Below, in pieces: positions 36,373 to 48,438 of a stretch of DNA of 64,000 nucleotides. The notes below the pieces were generated by a model. The model was not told where the DNA came from and did not search any database. It was given only the letters and a program-made list of their open reading frames with translations. Every line of letters starts with the position of its first letter. Within the stretch, counting starts at the first letter, position 1. The stretch is from assembly GCA_963576475.1 (NCBI GenBank), contig OY754979.1, forward strand, positions 29,839,578-29,903,577. The letters run 5' to 3'. A program made the position numbers and the translations under genes. The DNA comes from Molanna angustata. Its lineage: Eukaryota > Arthropoda > Insecta > Trichoptera > Molannidae.

Positions 36373-38357
36373 ATGTCTTGTATATTTTAAATTAAATTGT
36401 ATTCATAATTTGAAACTTCATCTTTTTACCTGTTATATATGTCATAAAATAATACACATACACGAATAAAAAAGAAACGATGATTGAATTGAAGGATTCC
36501 CGTGTCTTGTGTAAAAAAAAACATGATGAGATTGATAAAATGTAGAAAATATGTTTCCATGAAATATTAATAACCATATTCCTATTATTTATATTTACTG
36601 GTATTTATTTCATTTAGAAAAAATAACACTTGTTTCTTTAAGAATAATATTATAAGGGTTTTATTATTCTAAGTCAATATGGATTATTTTTTTATGTTAT
36701 AGTGAGAAGTCCCAGTTTATCGTAAGAGCAAAAAATTACTATATTAATTCAAATATCAATTGATTTGATTTTCTTCATTGGATGGATAATCAGGCCACCA
36801 AGTTTTCATGAAATGAAATGATAAGCCAATTGTTTTTACTGAGCATGACAATATCATTTTGTAAAAAAAAATTGACTTGAAATATCAAACACGATAGAAA
36901 AGAGGCATTTCATTTCGATATATGTGCATGTTGACATGAGAGTCTTAGAGCAGAATATAATGAATTTGCAGAAAACAAAAGAAGTTTGAAAAATAATTAA
37001 AATATTGCAGGAAAATAAGAGATTTGAAGATTCATTACTGTGAAAAATAGAACCTGGGGATAGAATAAAAAATTATAACTCAATCTTTTTCATGAGCAAA
37101 GAGGTGACTGACAGAATACAAGTTTATATTATTACTCTGTGATATCTTAAATATCAAGACAAATCATTCTAAAAATATGCAGAATCAAAAAGTGCCATTT
37201 TTTCCACATTAATTTACTATTTTATAAATCAATTGATAATATAAAAGCAATATGGTTTATAATTATGAATATTTTGAATGAAAATTTACAATTATAATGT
37301 AATTATTTTAATAATTCAAAAAAAGATAATTTTTACTAGAAAAAGTTCATAGTTTAGTTACAAGAGAACTGAAATTTCCATTCAATCAGAAATATGATAA
37401 AAACAAGAAAAAGTGCAGTTTCTTTCAACGTATATCTATGGACTAATGTCTCAACATAACTACTACATAGGCACACAACACAAAGCAATGTTGCCAGTCA
37501 ACATTTTGGATGGCGGATATTTTGTATCAGATAACGGTTGGCATCCAAGTCTAGAACAGATGTAGATCTACGTGACATAAAATTGATATATTATTCTATA
37601 TTTGAAAATGTATCTAAAGATGGTAGACAAGTTTAAAAAAATATTTGCTAAAAGCAGAACCCATTTTTGTTATATCTATGGGTAATTATATGACAAGAAC
37701 AAAGCTTGACATGTCTATGAAAATAAATGTTTTAAAATAATAAACAAGAATTATGACTTTTGTTGCCGTACCTTTAAAATTCAAAGTACATATTGAAAAA
37801 TAAATTTTGGTTGACAAGAAACATCACTATTTTCTTATTAGAACAACAATAAAGGGGAAACATTATAAATGTATATAGGTATAATAAATTTTGAGATACG
37901 GCCATGTTGACTTTTTCTAATAATTGAATTGAAGGAAATTCAAATTGAACAAAATGATAAAATTACATAAACCAATCAAATCCAAAAAAAAATCAGTTAA
38001 ATTGTTGTATAGAAAAAAGTGATATAAAAGGAATTGGGTAAATTAAATCTCAAAGCTCGGATATTTGTAAGAAATCAACATAACTCGACCGCTAAATCCA
38101 ATGTAAAGCCTTACCATATTGATTATACAGTATTTAAAACACTCAAATTTTATTAACAACTAATATTTTATTTTCACCTATTTTTCATTACAATTTATGA
38201 ATATTTTGTTTAAATCTATGGTTAAAAACGTTTCAATATCATATTGAGAATAGTTCATTTTTATATTCATAATGAATGTTACTATTCTTAAGAAAAACAA
38301 AACCGTTTTTTTTTAATATAGCTTCTCAGGCAACTAATAGGTACTATGTCAAGTATA

Positions 38358-38513
38358 TAATTTTAACACGCACCCAATAACAAGTTGCCACATTCTGGAG
38401 ACTTACGATATTAATCGTCTCACAGATCCAGACTGAAAACACAATTAAAAACTGTGTCTCCACTGGGAATCGAACCAGCAGTCAGATACCTAACCATATG
38501 AGCCACGAAGGCC
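38358..38513 (-). mobile_element. tRNA-derived SINE, family 1, copy B
   Basis: Reverse complement of the 4078-4250 element: CATTCTGGAGACTTACGAT, CTCACAGATCCAGACTGAAA and a B box inverse GGAATCGAACC, ending in GAGCCACGAAGGCC. Confidence 0.85.
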
Positions 38514-39041
38514 GAAAAAAATATTGTAAATGATCTTTTTAAAATAATGGTTGAAAAATTATTACTGTTTTCGTACTTTCTATTAATACATGTACAATGG
38601 ATTATTCATGTGAATTATATTATACTTTGTGAATTTGTGATTCTATAAAAAAAAAATTTTCTTTGAATATACAACTCCAATATTACATACTACAATAACC
38701 CTTTTCCTCCCCTTGCTTATCATCTATTTTTTGTAACAAATTCTTTATTTTGGATTGAGATAGTCTGGATTTTATTTAGGATAAGTACATAACTGTCATG
38801 TGTTCCACAAAACTAAGATAATATATTCAGCACTGATCAACTGAAACTTGTTCTTGTAAGTTCATCCTATAATAACAATTTAGTAAGGGTAAACAATAGT
38901 TTTGAGTGATGTTGAAATAATATGTTTTAATTTTAGTATTCACTACAGTAAGGCAGTCCATTGGACGGTATTCTTTTCTTAATGTTACAACAATGTTTAA
39001 TATTATAATGAGAGGGCAAAGCCTCGAGATGGTTGACTTAC

Positions 39042-39159
39042 CCCGGCACGGATCGTTCTTGACGAGGAACTCATCCAGAGCAACCCAACCACCGCCGACT
39101 CGGACCATCACTGTGGAACGGAGAATCCTCACCAGACGCAGCTTTTGAGAGTCTCCAAA
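39042..39159 (-). CDS. shot: shot exon: second part of GAS2 domain
   Basis: Acceptor TTGTTATCAG precedes 39159 (entry phase 0), donor CGGG|GTAAGT after 39042 (exit phase 1). It encodes [20 protein letters not shown] then [19 protein letters not shown], the core of the GAS2 microtubule-binding domain. Its phase-1 exit opens two alternative onward routes. The following intron contains the whole wls gene. Confidence 0.95.
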
Positions 39160-39364
39160 CTGATAACAACATAAATGAATGTTGAATGACTGTTTATAAA
39201 ACATTGAGCATCAAAGTGAGCACATTTTGCTAACAACGAAAGGCAGAATATAATATTTTGGTTTGGTATTGTGGATATTATACTATTGAGTAAATAGTCT
39301 CCTGAGTTTTTTGTGGTCTATTAATCGATTAATAATTTAATTAATTTATCATTTTTGAAGTTTC

Positions 39365-39640
39365 TTAAGATGAGTGTCATGAATAGATGCCCGTCGGTCA
39401 CATGCCTAAACACCGAGCGTCATCTATACAAACTCCATTGTAATTCATCAAAAATCACGAGCCAAATTTACACTCTCTTGTGCTTGTGAGGATTTAATGC
39501 GTAAGCGCGTGGGAAAGAAAAATACTGAGCCGAACTTTCTGCTTTGTATTTGATCCTTTTCAATATACAATCGGCGCACATTCCTTATCTATATATAAAA
39601 TGCCGGAAGGATCACGTGACATATTGATGGTGACACATAG
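39365..39640 (-). repeat. Dispersed element, inverted copy of 54475-54910
   Basis: Shares, in inverted order, ATGCCGGAAGGATCACGTGAC, AATCGGCGCACATTCC and GAGCGTCATCTATAC with the other copy. The ends are unclear. It lies in the intron between the EF2/GAS2 and GAS2 exons of shot. Confidence 0.7.
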
Positions 39641-39756
39641 TTTTTTAAAAACTTTGAATATATGGGTGAATAATCACAAAAAAAGAGTTTTTCAGGATAT
39701 CAATAAATATACTTTTATAAATCTCCTGTCAAATAATTGTCAATGATATATCTTAC

Positions 39757-39986
39757 CCTGTATTTTCCTTCTCCGACCTGGAAGACCCTGAACTTCTGTC
39801 TACACGTACACAACATGACCAGCCTCTTGACTTCGTCGTGTATCTTATCCGCGTCTGTCTCCGGACGTCTGTCCACCCAGTCTGGTCTGAGGGCGGCGAT
39901 GAACTCCTGCCAGTCTATCAGACCCGAGTTGTTGCGGTCAAACAGATCGGCCACGGCGTTCATCTCCAAACGGAATGTGTCAAATT
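39757..39986 (-). CDS. shot: shot exon: EF hand 2 and start of GAS2 domain
   Basis: Acceptor TTTTTATTAG precedes 39986 (entry phase 1), donor TACAGG|GTAAGA after 39757 (exit phase 0). The EF-hand loop is DRNNSGLIDWQE with the canonical Glu at position 12. Then come FIAALRPDWVDRRPETDADK and the GAS2 start, KRLVMLCTCRQKFRVFQVGE. Confidence 0.95.
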
Positions 39987-40185
39987 CTAATAAAAACAAT
40001 ACTCAAATATTAAAAATAACGAGTGGGTTGTGGCCAACACTAAAATGTCCAATACGTAGCATGTGTAGGTACATTTTATCTTTTTGAAAGGTTAACAATC
40101 ATCTAAATACATTTTCATGAAATCTTAAAACGAATATGAAACTAAATCCATAACGTGAGAACATTTTGAAAGTTTTGACAGATGA

Positions 40186-40515
40186 AATGTCCTATTCTGA
40201 GGGGAAGTCTGGTTCAATCGGCGAAATCAAAACCCTTGTGATTACCCATATCATGGATATAATTATTATATTGAGTTCTACAATATCTTTAGATGTCATA
40301 CTAGGGTTTTGATTTCGCCGGTCGAACCAGACTTGTTCCCCTGATTCGTTTCAGCATACGAAAACGTCTGTAACCAACGGGCGACCGTGGATAAAAGGAT
40401 CTTATCCGCGCGGTGTGACGTAATGAGTCCTGTGTAAATGAAGTCAATTTTTTGACATTTCTCATATACTAAAATTCAGACGGATAAATTTAGACGAATC
40501 AGAATAGGACATATT
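40186..40515. mobile_element. Foldback MITE family A, copy 2, decayed and interrupted
   Basis: Left end AATGTCCTATTCTGA, then a family B insertion (40201-40341), then TTCGTTTCAG...CCAACGGGCGACCGTGGATAA and the right end CGAATCAGAATAGGACATATT. Most of the second arm is missing compared with 7684-7990. Confidence 0.8.
40201..40341. mobile_element. Foldback MITE family B, copy 2, nested in family A
   Basis: Ends GGGGAAGTCTGGTTCAATCG and CGGTCGAACCAGACTTGTTC-CCC, flanked by TGA on both sides (40198-40200 and 40342-40344). The host sequence ATTCTGATTCG is split with TGA duplicated, giving a 3-bp target duplication. Confidence 0.85.
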
Positions 40516-41240
40516 AACAAAAAGGATATGGCGGACGCCATCCATACAAAATATCATGACGAACTCAAAGTGCACACTCTTTACATGTTATTTGTTGAAA
40601 AATTGATGTAAAATACGCTTATATTTTTTTAAATGTGTAGATTAATTATTGTATTAACATTCATATTGTGTAAACGCTAAAAAAATGAGCCCAATGATCA
40701 GTGGGAACCAAGTGTCTTTGAATTTATTAACATCGTAAGTGTTGATGGCTGGGGACATATACTTTGTATGGAGGACCAGCAACCTTTAAGGTGAATCTAC
40801 AAATAAAGAAAGAAAATCTGTCTATTCATGGTAATAGAAATATAATATTGTAAAGATAAATGGTTGCCATGAGGCAGTGGTTTAAAATAGTGTTTCCACT
40901 CTTTTTTTTTCGTTATAATCATTGTTTTTGAGTGTCCCGTAAAAACTGGGTTATAGAAAATATAACAGGCTGAATGAACTTCCTTTAGAAGTGAGATAAG
41001 AATAGTATATGGAGATGGATGCACACATGGATGTGTCATGATCATTTTATAAGGTAATGCACACCTCTCACTGGTTGGATATGTACGAATGCCGTGATGG
41101 CACGAATGAATCAATAAATTATTTTATTTTAGGAATTTAATAAAGGAGCACGTAAAATATGTATGTGTCTTGACTGAAATGTTTTAATAAATATTACGAA
41201 TGTCAAAAATTGTATATTTCAAAAATAATAATGAACTGAC

Positions 41241-41358
41241 TGGTATTCATGATGCCATCGATGAAGTCTTCTCTCGGTATGAGACCATTGTTGTCCTTGT
41301 CCATCTTGCGGAAGAGATCTGTCAGGCGGGACTTCTTGTGGTTCATGAACTTCAGGAA
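41241..41358 (-). CDS. shot: shot exon: EF hand 1
   Basis: Acceptor ACCGTTTAG precedes 41358 (entry phase 0), donor ACCA|GTCAGT after 41241 (exit phase 1). It encodes FLKFMNHKKSRLTDLFRKMD and the loop DKDNNGLIPRED, with Asp rather than Glu at position 12, then FIDGIMNT. Confidence 0.95.
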
Positions 41359-42049
41359 CTAAACGGTAAAAGATAACATGCAATAATAAATAACAAACAT
41401 ATTTATTATTTTTTATAACATAGAAATGTCTATTCCATAGAATAGTAAGAAGAATGCCTGTAAGTTTTTTGCGAAATTGTACATTGTTTTTTATAACCGG
41501 CATTGCTCGGGACGCTAAACATGAAGCAGTAAGCTAACTCATGAAGAAAATTATTTATGTCATTTTTGAACTGTTTATTTGTTATGATAAATTCAGAAAG
41601 TCAGTCCTTTCTGTCCCTTAAGTCTCAATTAATGGGCTTTGAGAACTGGAAAATTGATTGAATACTGGGAAATTATATTGAATATAAGCAAAATAAAGAG
41701 TGTAGTGTTGGCCACAACCAATTTGTTTTTTTTATATATTTTCATCGAAAGCTAGCGTGTGTAAAAAATCAGAGAGATTAAACTATGGGAAATGGTTCAA
41801 AATGTACCTAATTGTATAAGGGTTGGAAAGAGTTTAGTGTTGGACACAACTCACTAGTTTTTATAAAAAGTCAGCGGAAGCAAGTGTGTATATAAAATAA
41901 AAGTAATATTGGCCTATGGGAAATGGTGTAAAATTAAACTGAATATAAGTGATGTTTAGTGTTAGCTAGAACCCAACAAAAATAATACATACATATAAAT
42001 ATCTCTATATATTACACTAATATACTATGGTATTGGTACAATGTCAAAT

Positions 42050-42317
42050 ATTAATTTAACATGCACCTAATAACAAGTTGTCAGATTCTGGAGACTTCGA
42101 TGTTTATCATCTAACAGATCCAGACTTAAAAATTGTGTCTCCATCGGGAATCGAACCTGCGACATTCAACTCAGGCATCAGATATCTAACAATCTGGGAC
42201 ATTCAACTGAGGCATCAGATATCTAACAACCTGGGACATTCAACTCAGGCATCAGATATCTAACAATCTGGGACATTCAACTCAGGCATCAGTAGTCTAA
42301 CTGAGTCACAAAGGTCA
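42050..42317 (-). mobile_element. tRNA-derived SINE, family 1, copy C, with internal tandem repeat
   Basis: Same family as 4078-4250, but the tRNA-like part is expanded. A unit of 37 bp beginning GACATTCAACTCAGGCATCA is repeated about four times from 42161 on. Confidence 0.8.
42161..42305. repeat. Tandem repeat, four copies of 37 bp, inside a SINE
   Basis: Copies begin at 42161, 42198, 42235 and 42272; the last is cut short and diverges. Differences between copies are single bases. Confidence 0.85.
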
Positions 42318-42467
42318 ACAATATGATAATTGAATAAATTCTATTATGCTATTCAGTATTGAATTTGACAAAGTAAAATTACAACCAGCATCTTGGTAAA
42401 CAAGCCATTTGATGGATCGTAATCAGTATTTTTCAGATTTTTAGTTGAAATATTATATTGTCCATAC

Positions 42468-42642
42468 CCTCTTTCTCCAGTCGTCCCAGCTGAAGTTCCT
42501 GACCTGCTCCAACTCCTTGAGGTGCATGAGATGATCGTGAAGGCGGCGCTGTCTCTCCCAGGCCAACAGCCAGGTACCTCTCCATTTCTCCCAGAGCAGT
42601 TTAACTCTACCAGATCTGAACTCTGGTTCTGATCCCTTGCTA
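42468..42642 (-). CDS. shot: shot exon before the EF hands
   Basis: Encodes SKGSEPEFRSGRVKLLWEKW then RGTWLLAWERQRRLHDHLMH and ...VRNFSWDDWRKR, the conserved helical segment that precedes the EF hands in spectraplakins. Entry phase 2 and exit phase 0 (AGG|GTATGG). The acceptor reads GAAGTAG, so splicing after either AG (start 42642 or 42639) is in frame and differs by one residue. Confidence 0.95.
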
Positions 42643-42734
42643 CTTCGCAAACACACAACAATATTTCAGATTATTATTAAAGCTATTACTCAAAATCAAT
42701 TGAAAAATTTCCTAGTGATTTTTTAAATGATATA

Positions 42735-43168
42735 GGCCCGGTATTACAGTCTCAGTTTAAGAGCTAAACTCAAGTTTTACAAAAATATAGCGTATTACAG
42801 TGTCCTTTAGGCCTAATCTTCCCTCAAATACGTCACTAAAACGACAAATATTTAACTCAACATTTCTGGCGGATTAAGTACTTAAAAGCATTATTTCAGT
42901 GAAAAAAATTAAATTTACCATGTTGGATAATAAAACTATAGTATTTCAAGTCGTAGCGTCCCGTTTTGTAATTGGTATTATTTGAGGTTATTTAAAATTT
43001 GACAGATAATAACCACATAAAAAGTAAAATATGTCTATAATTGAAGATAATTGAAGTAACTGACATGTCATATTGCACTGTAAAACAGAAATGGATTCAA
43101 TATCCCCTTAACATTAATCTTGAGTTTAACAAACTCAATGAGTTGAGGGCCGACTGTAATACCGGGCC
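42735..43168. mobile_element. MITE family C, copy 2 (434 bp)
   Basis: Direct copy of 12361-12939 with ends GGCCCGGTATTACAGTC and GACTGTAATACCGGGCC and ATA on both flanks (42732-42734, 43169-43171). About 140 bp of the internal part (12516-12655 of the other copy) is absent. Confidence 0.85.
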
Positions 43169-43661
43169 ATAGTTCTCTGGAGATTGTTTTGATTATCCGT
43201 AGGTATTATATACTCTTTGGTTTTGATTTTACAAAATTGAATTTATAGAATGGGTCCAATTCTGAAAAGGCTCTGAAATTTTAATGATATTTGAAATATA
43301 TTCATTTTATGTATTTTTTGCTATTCTGAAGATTGATAAAGAAAATTGAAATGAAAAAATAACATCACTAGTGTATTATAAAATAGATATAGTTTAAAGT
43401 TAACACATTTATGTATTTAATGTCTTTAAATTTGATTAAAATCTTAATTCGTCTACAGATTTGAATCCAACATGTACATCCCAACTAAGTATTTCCTAAA
43501 ATATATTAAAATTATTCCACTATTTATTTGACTACAACCTACAATCACTTTATGCTGAGCACCTAAGTAGTTAAAATTTTGAAATAGAATTCCATAAAGT
43601 CGAAAAATTAAATTTACCTACTTAATATTTTCCATAAAAATGTCAAAAATAATATCACATT

Positions 43662-43840
43662 GCCCCCAAGTCAAATTGAAAACGCTGTTCGTTTTCGCCA
43701 AGCGCTAATTTTTTTTGTATGGGATTTGACGTTTGTTGTTTGTTATTGTAGAAAAAATTTCTACAACAAACGTCAAATCCCATACAAAAAAAATTAGCGC
43801 TTGGCGAAAACGAACAGCGTTTTCAATTTGACTTGGGGGC
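43662..43840. mobile_element. Perfect palindromic foldback element, about 180 bp
   Basis: Two arms of about 80 bp, from GCCCCCAAGTCAAATTG to GACGTTTGTTG and back, with a short loop near 43745-43765. I see no mismatch between the arms beyond the loop. Confidence 0.85.
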
Positions 43841-43844
43841 ATTA

Positions 43845-44215
43845 CCTCCTATTCAGTAACTATTGTAACTAAAATAGGAACGTTCTAAAATTGCAGATTT
43901 TAGATTTACGATCTTATTTCAGCGTTATATAATATAAACTTGGACTAAATGGAATAGGAACGTACCTATTTTGGTCGGAACGTTCTTGAAAAGTTACTGA
44001 ATCAGACGTATTATGAATAATATGAAAATCATGGAATAATCATTCAAAATACGTCTAATTCAGTAACTTTTTAAGAACGTTCCGGCCAATATAGGTACGT
44101 TCTGATTCCATTTTGTCCATGTTGATATTTTATAAAACTGAAATAAGACCGTAAATCTAAAATCTACAATTTTAGAACGTTCCTATTTTAGTTACAATAG
44201 TTACTGAATAGGGGG
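43845..44215. mobile_element. Foldback MITE family E, copy 1 (371 bp)
   Basis: Long inverted arms with ends CCTCCTATTCAGTAAC and GTTACTGAATAGGGGG. Blocks of GGAACGTTC and GTAACTAAAATAGGAACG recur on both arms. It begins four bases after the preceding palindrome. Copy 2 is at 52721-53106. Confidence 0.85.
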
Positions 44216-44251
44216 AATTATCTAAAATATATATTCTTTTATTAAAAAAAC

Positions 44252-44412
44252 TGCATGTGTTCTTGAAACAATTACATATACATCTTCATACATTCCCTAA
44301 ACTAAGCATTATTGCTTGTGCTATAGGTGAACGAAATAGGTCGTGGCAGGATTAGAACTCGCGACCACTGAATTACTAACCCAGCGCGTTAACCGCTCTG
44401 CCATCGACCCAA
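44252..44412 (-). mobile_element. tRNA-derived SINE, family 2, minus orientation
   Basis: Reverse strand: GGGTCGATGGCAGAGCGGTT, A-box-like, and B box GGTCGCGAGTTCTAATCC; the body ends in oligo-T on the given strand. Confidence 0.8.
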
Positions 44413-44821
44413 GACACAATCAATTATTTTAAATACTTCTTTGTGAAAATTGTGGCCCACAATGGCACATAGTTTTACTTTGGTGCCAGCATGGCCGGTT
44501 TGATTACCAGAATAGAAAATATGTACAATAAATATACAATACAGGATTCTAACTTCTTTGAGCTGAAGACACTAGTTTGATAGAAGAAAACAAGATCTCT
44601 ACTTGCACAAGTTGAAAATAAATTTATATAATAATCATTTGTAATAAAAACAAACTAAACCGTAAAATGTAAAAAGAGCGAGAAAACCTATTTCAGACCC
44701 ATTTTCATAGATTTGTGAGACAAAAAAATTTGGAAAATTTAAAACATTTCAAATCATGACTATACATGGAATATTTCATTTTGATTTAACTAGTCGATAA
44801 AACTGAATAACTATACATTTA

Positions 44822-45001
44822 GATGGGTCGGTGGCAGAGCGGTTAGTGCGCTGGGCTAGTAATCCAGTGGTCGCGAGTTCCAATCCTGCCTCGACCGATT
44901 TCGTTCACCTAAGCACCAGCATTTATTTGCTTATTTTAGGGAACGTAGGACGATGTATATGTACTTGTTTAACAAGGACATATTCATTTAAAAAAAAAAA
45001 A
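44822..45001 (+). mobile_element. tRNA-Thr-like SINE, family 2
   Basis: The head GGTCGGTGGCAGAGCGGTTA followed by CTGGGCTAGTAATCCAG contains an anticodon loop reading CTAGTAA (AGT), then GGTCGCGAGTTCCAATCC as B box. The body ends CTTGTTTAACAAGGACATAT and a poly-A run at about 44990-45001. It is a SINE derived from a tRNA, with a long non-tRNA body. Confidence 0.85.
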
Positions 45002-45693
45002 TGTCTAAAAATAGTAAAAGGAATATAAAATAAGTATAAGTGTACAACAATAATTAAAAACATAAAATAAAAAAGAAACGGATAATTTCAATCAGTTTTA
45101 CAAAATGTCACAATACATCACACATTTGAAATAAATATCGATTTTATTGATTTTCATTTAGTAGTGTATGTTTATAAAGACATTGTGTAAACATTTTTGT
45201 TGAAAATAAAATATATATAAAAACAACATATGAAGCACAAAACACAAAAAAAATCATCTACAAAAACACAACGATAAACTACGTGACAAAAACATGATAT
45301 GTACGTAAATTAGATACTTAATAATCAACGATAATGAAAACACTATAATAATAATAAATAAAGTGCATTTAAGTTTTTTGAAAATACATACTACTTGGAA
45401 AGTTCCCTCAAAGGAGTATGAAGTATGAAGACCCAACTTGGCAACATTACACAAATATAAAGCAGATTAAAAAACAAGTAAATAAAAATATACATTTTAA
45501 AAATAAACACACCGTAAATATTTATAAAACAAAGAAAAAAAAAGTAAAAATGTTAATAATAAAGAACTTTTTTGTAGTCAAAATAATTGAGTTGATTATA
45601 AATACATAAAAACACTTTTTAATATCTCAGTGAAAATAAGACTGTGTTTTTTTTATTTTGAGATTGACTGAATCAATCTCAACCTATATTATT

Positions 45694-46004
45694 ATAATAA
45701 TTAAATGAAATAAAACACAACTTTGTGTACACCACTACAATTAAAATTTTTATTCAAATGAATAAAAAATCCCTCTACATGTTACGAGAACAAAGTTCCC
45801 TTCCTCAGGAGGATACAAAGTATACTAAAATAAATAAATTTATTTTAGTATACTTTGTATCCTATTTATTTTAGTATACTTTGTATCCTCCTGAGGAAGG
45901 GAACTTTGTTCTCGTAACATGTAGAGGGATTTTTTATTCATTTGAATAAAAATTTTAATTGTAGTGGTGTACACAAAGTTGTGTTTTATTTCATTTAATT
46001 ATTT
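45694..46004. mobile_element. Near-perfect inverted repeat, arms of about 137 bp
   Basis: Left arm about 45696-45835 and right arm about 45867-46003 are exact reverse complements as far as I can read. The centre has a 26-bp duplication of the innermost right-arm sequence (AGGATACAAAGTATACTAAA type). No coding potential. It looks like a young foldback insertion or a long-hairpin RNA source. Confidence 0.85.
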
Positions 46005-47143
46005 CAAAATGATACCACAAAGTAAAAAACAATCGTTCGTCGATGATGGTATATTATTATAGTTTAAATAGGTTTTTTTATTGATGTCAATTTACTATAA
46101 ATTTTTATTTAGCCAGATTTGTAAAAAAAATGATTTTATTTGTATAAATATTATCAAGAATATAATTTAAATTAATTGGCCATTGTACATAAATGAATCA
46201 AGGCATGCTTTAATTCATAGGATGTGTTTATTTCTAAATCAAAATCATAAACAAAAACCCAAACCATATCAAGAAATAGACCAAAAACTTTACCCAAATG
46301 CTCATCACATCATAAGACAGTATAATATGCGAGTGTATAGAGAACACCGTGTGAAAGATAATAATATAATTATGTAATAATAAAAAATATAATTTTGTCT
46401 ATGCTCCAATCAAAAATAATAGTTTGTGCTCCAAGAAAAGAAGAATACCCAACAATTCAATTGTCAAAACGCCCAGTGTTTATGTACAGTATTTATACAA
46501 AATGTTGCCCAATTTTAAAACAAATCCATATATTTATACGTACAGTACCTAATTCATATTAAATATGTTAAGATTTTAATTCAAGTGGAATTAGAAAACC
46601 ATGGAATTATAAATAGTTTTGAATTGCTATTTGGTGAGATTCACGAATGACATGGAACAAAGCAGAGAATCAAATATGACATATTGTCTAAAACATATTC
46701 TGACAAAATGGATTATCATAAAAATACAAATGATTGTTAAAATGAATAAAGCAGAAACTTTAATCTTGGAGGAAATGAATTCATGAACAATTTATCATTG
46801 AAAGAACACTGAAATGTCTCATTTTGCGACAGAACATCGAAAGTTGATTCTTAATATTGGCGCAATGTCAGAAAAATATGACAACCTATAAAGTAATGTA
46901 AATGAAGCAAATAAAAGACAGGAGAAAGTAACTTTCTCTGCCTAATTTGACAAACATACAATATAAACAAGAGCAATTTCTCTAAGATTAACAACAGCAT
47001 CGAAACAGAATAAAAATCCTTGATATTACATCATTATGATATAATATATCAAAATAAATATCTATTATTTGTTTTAAAATATGGCAAGCATAGACGTCGC
47101 TTAAAATATCTTATCATAACTGGTTCCCCTTGTTATAACTTAC

Positions 47144-47221
47144 CTTCCGTGAGATGGGAATCTAGGTCCATAGTGTGGTAGATTTCTATCTGGGGTAGGC
47201 TCCCGTCCAGGACTCACCCGG
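47144..47221 (-). CDS. shot: shot cassette exon, 78 nt, Pro/Arg-rich linker
   Basis: Acceptor ATTACATAG and donor GGAAG|GTAAGT, phase 2-2, exactly 26 codons. It encodes RVSPGREPTPDRNLPHYGPR then FPSHG. This lies between the last spectrin repeat and the EF hands. The composition is unlike the helical repeats and looks disordered. Confidence 0.75.
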
Positions 47222-47980
47222 CTATGTAATACATTTAAAAAACCATAGAAAATACGAAAAAAAAAATGATACAGTAAAAAAAATCAAACTAGGAAACATG
47301 CAATGCTTTGAAGCCAAACTGTTGACATTATTTGTTACGACTGACAGCACAAAATGTCAGATTTTTAATTTCATAATGATTGTAAAATCATGATGACGGT
47401 TTTTTACAAAACAAGCCAAAAGAAATATGTAAAATTTAGAAAAATATTATAAGAGGAATAAGAAATATTTGTAATTCATCAGCAATAAATAAAAAAAAGC
47501 CACAATGAAATATATAAAAATTTGCAATACATAAAAAATATTGTATTGTAAAAAAATTATTGTAATTTATTCACATTAACAAATGTCACAAGAAACTTGC
47601 AAATGCAAATGTTTTTCAAAAGTACCTACTCATTCACTACAAAACATTTAATTCTACGGAAACAACTTTAAACTATGTAAATTTAATTTGTATCAATTCA
47701 AATACAAGGATGACAATGACAAAATAGATGGATTTGAATCATGAAGATACATAACCTAAAAAAACAAGCAGTACTGATTGTTTAAAAATTACATTTAAAA
47801 ATATTACTATAAAGTTTTTTAAAAATATTACTATAAGTACATCTTGTCTCCAATGATTTTCTTTTTATGAATTTGAAGTTTATGTTCCTTGGATCTAAAT
47901 CCATCTATGTAATTGTATGAAGTAAAACAAAATGGCATAATGAAAGGAAGAATGGAATGAGAGAGAAAGAGATGGCTAAC

Positions 47981-48022
47981 CTTCCACGTCTCGTTCCGCT
48001 CATATCCCTGGATCCCTTGAAG
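47981..48022 (-). CDS. shot: shot cassette exon, 42 nt
   Basis: Acceptor TACAACAG after a long GT/pyrimidine-rich tract, donor GGAAG|GTTAGC, phase 2-2, 14 codons: FKGSRDMSGTRRG. Basic linker. The upstream CA/GT microsatellite (about 48035-48055) lies in the polypyrimidine region. Confidence 0.6.
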
Positions 48023-48438
48023 CTGTTGTATGTATACACACACACAGACACACACGTTTAAGCCAAGAAGCGGTGATGATGTATTGTATTTGTGTATGTG
48101 AGGGTGCGTGGATAGAGACAATGAGAAAGAAAACACAAAGACGGGTGAAAAACACAACACAGACACATTATTTGAAAATGGAATATAAACATTCATTTTT
48201 TGTGAAAGAAAAGTATCTTTGAAAAACGAATATTAAAAATATTTCATATAATCATAGATTTTTATTATAATATACTAGATGTCGTAGTTACAAAATTTTG
48301 TAGAAGATTAGGTCAGACTTTAGAAATGTTAAAATTTACTAATTGCATTAATTCATACAAAAATTAATGACAATTTCATACTAAACTATGACCTCAATGA
48401 ATTTTTATGATTGAATGTAGATTAAGATGTGTACATTT

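Noticed and set aside
44822..44900. tRNA-Thr (AGT) gene
   Set aside because: The head is tRNA-like, but at least four copies share a long body and A-rich tail, which marks a SINE family.
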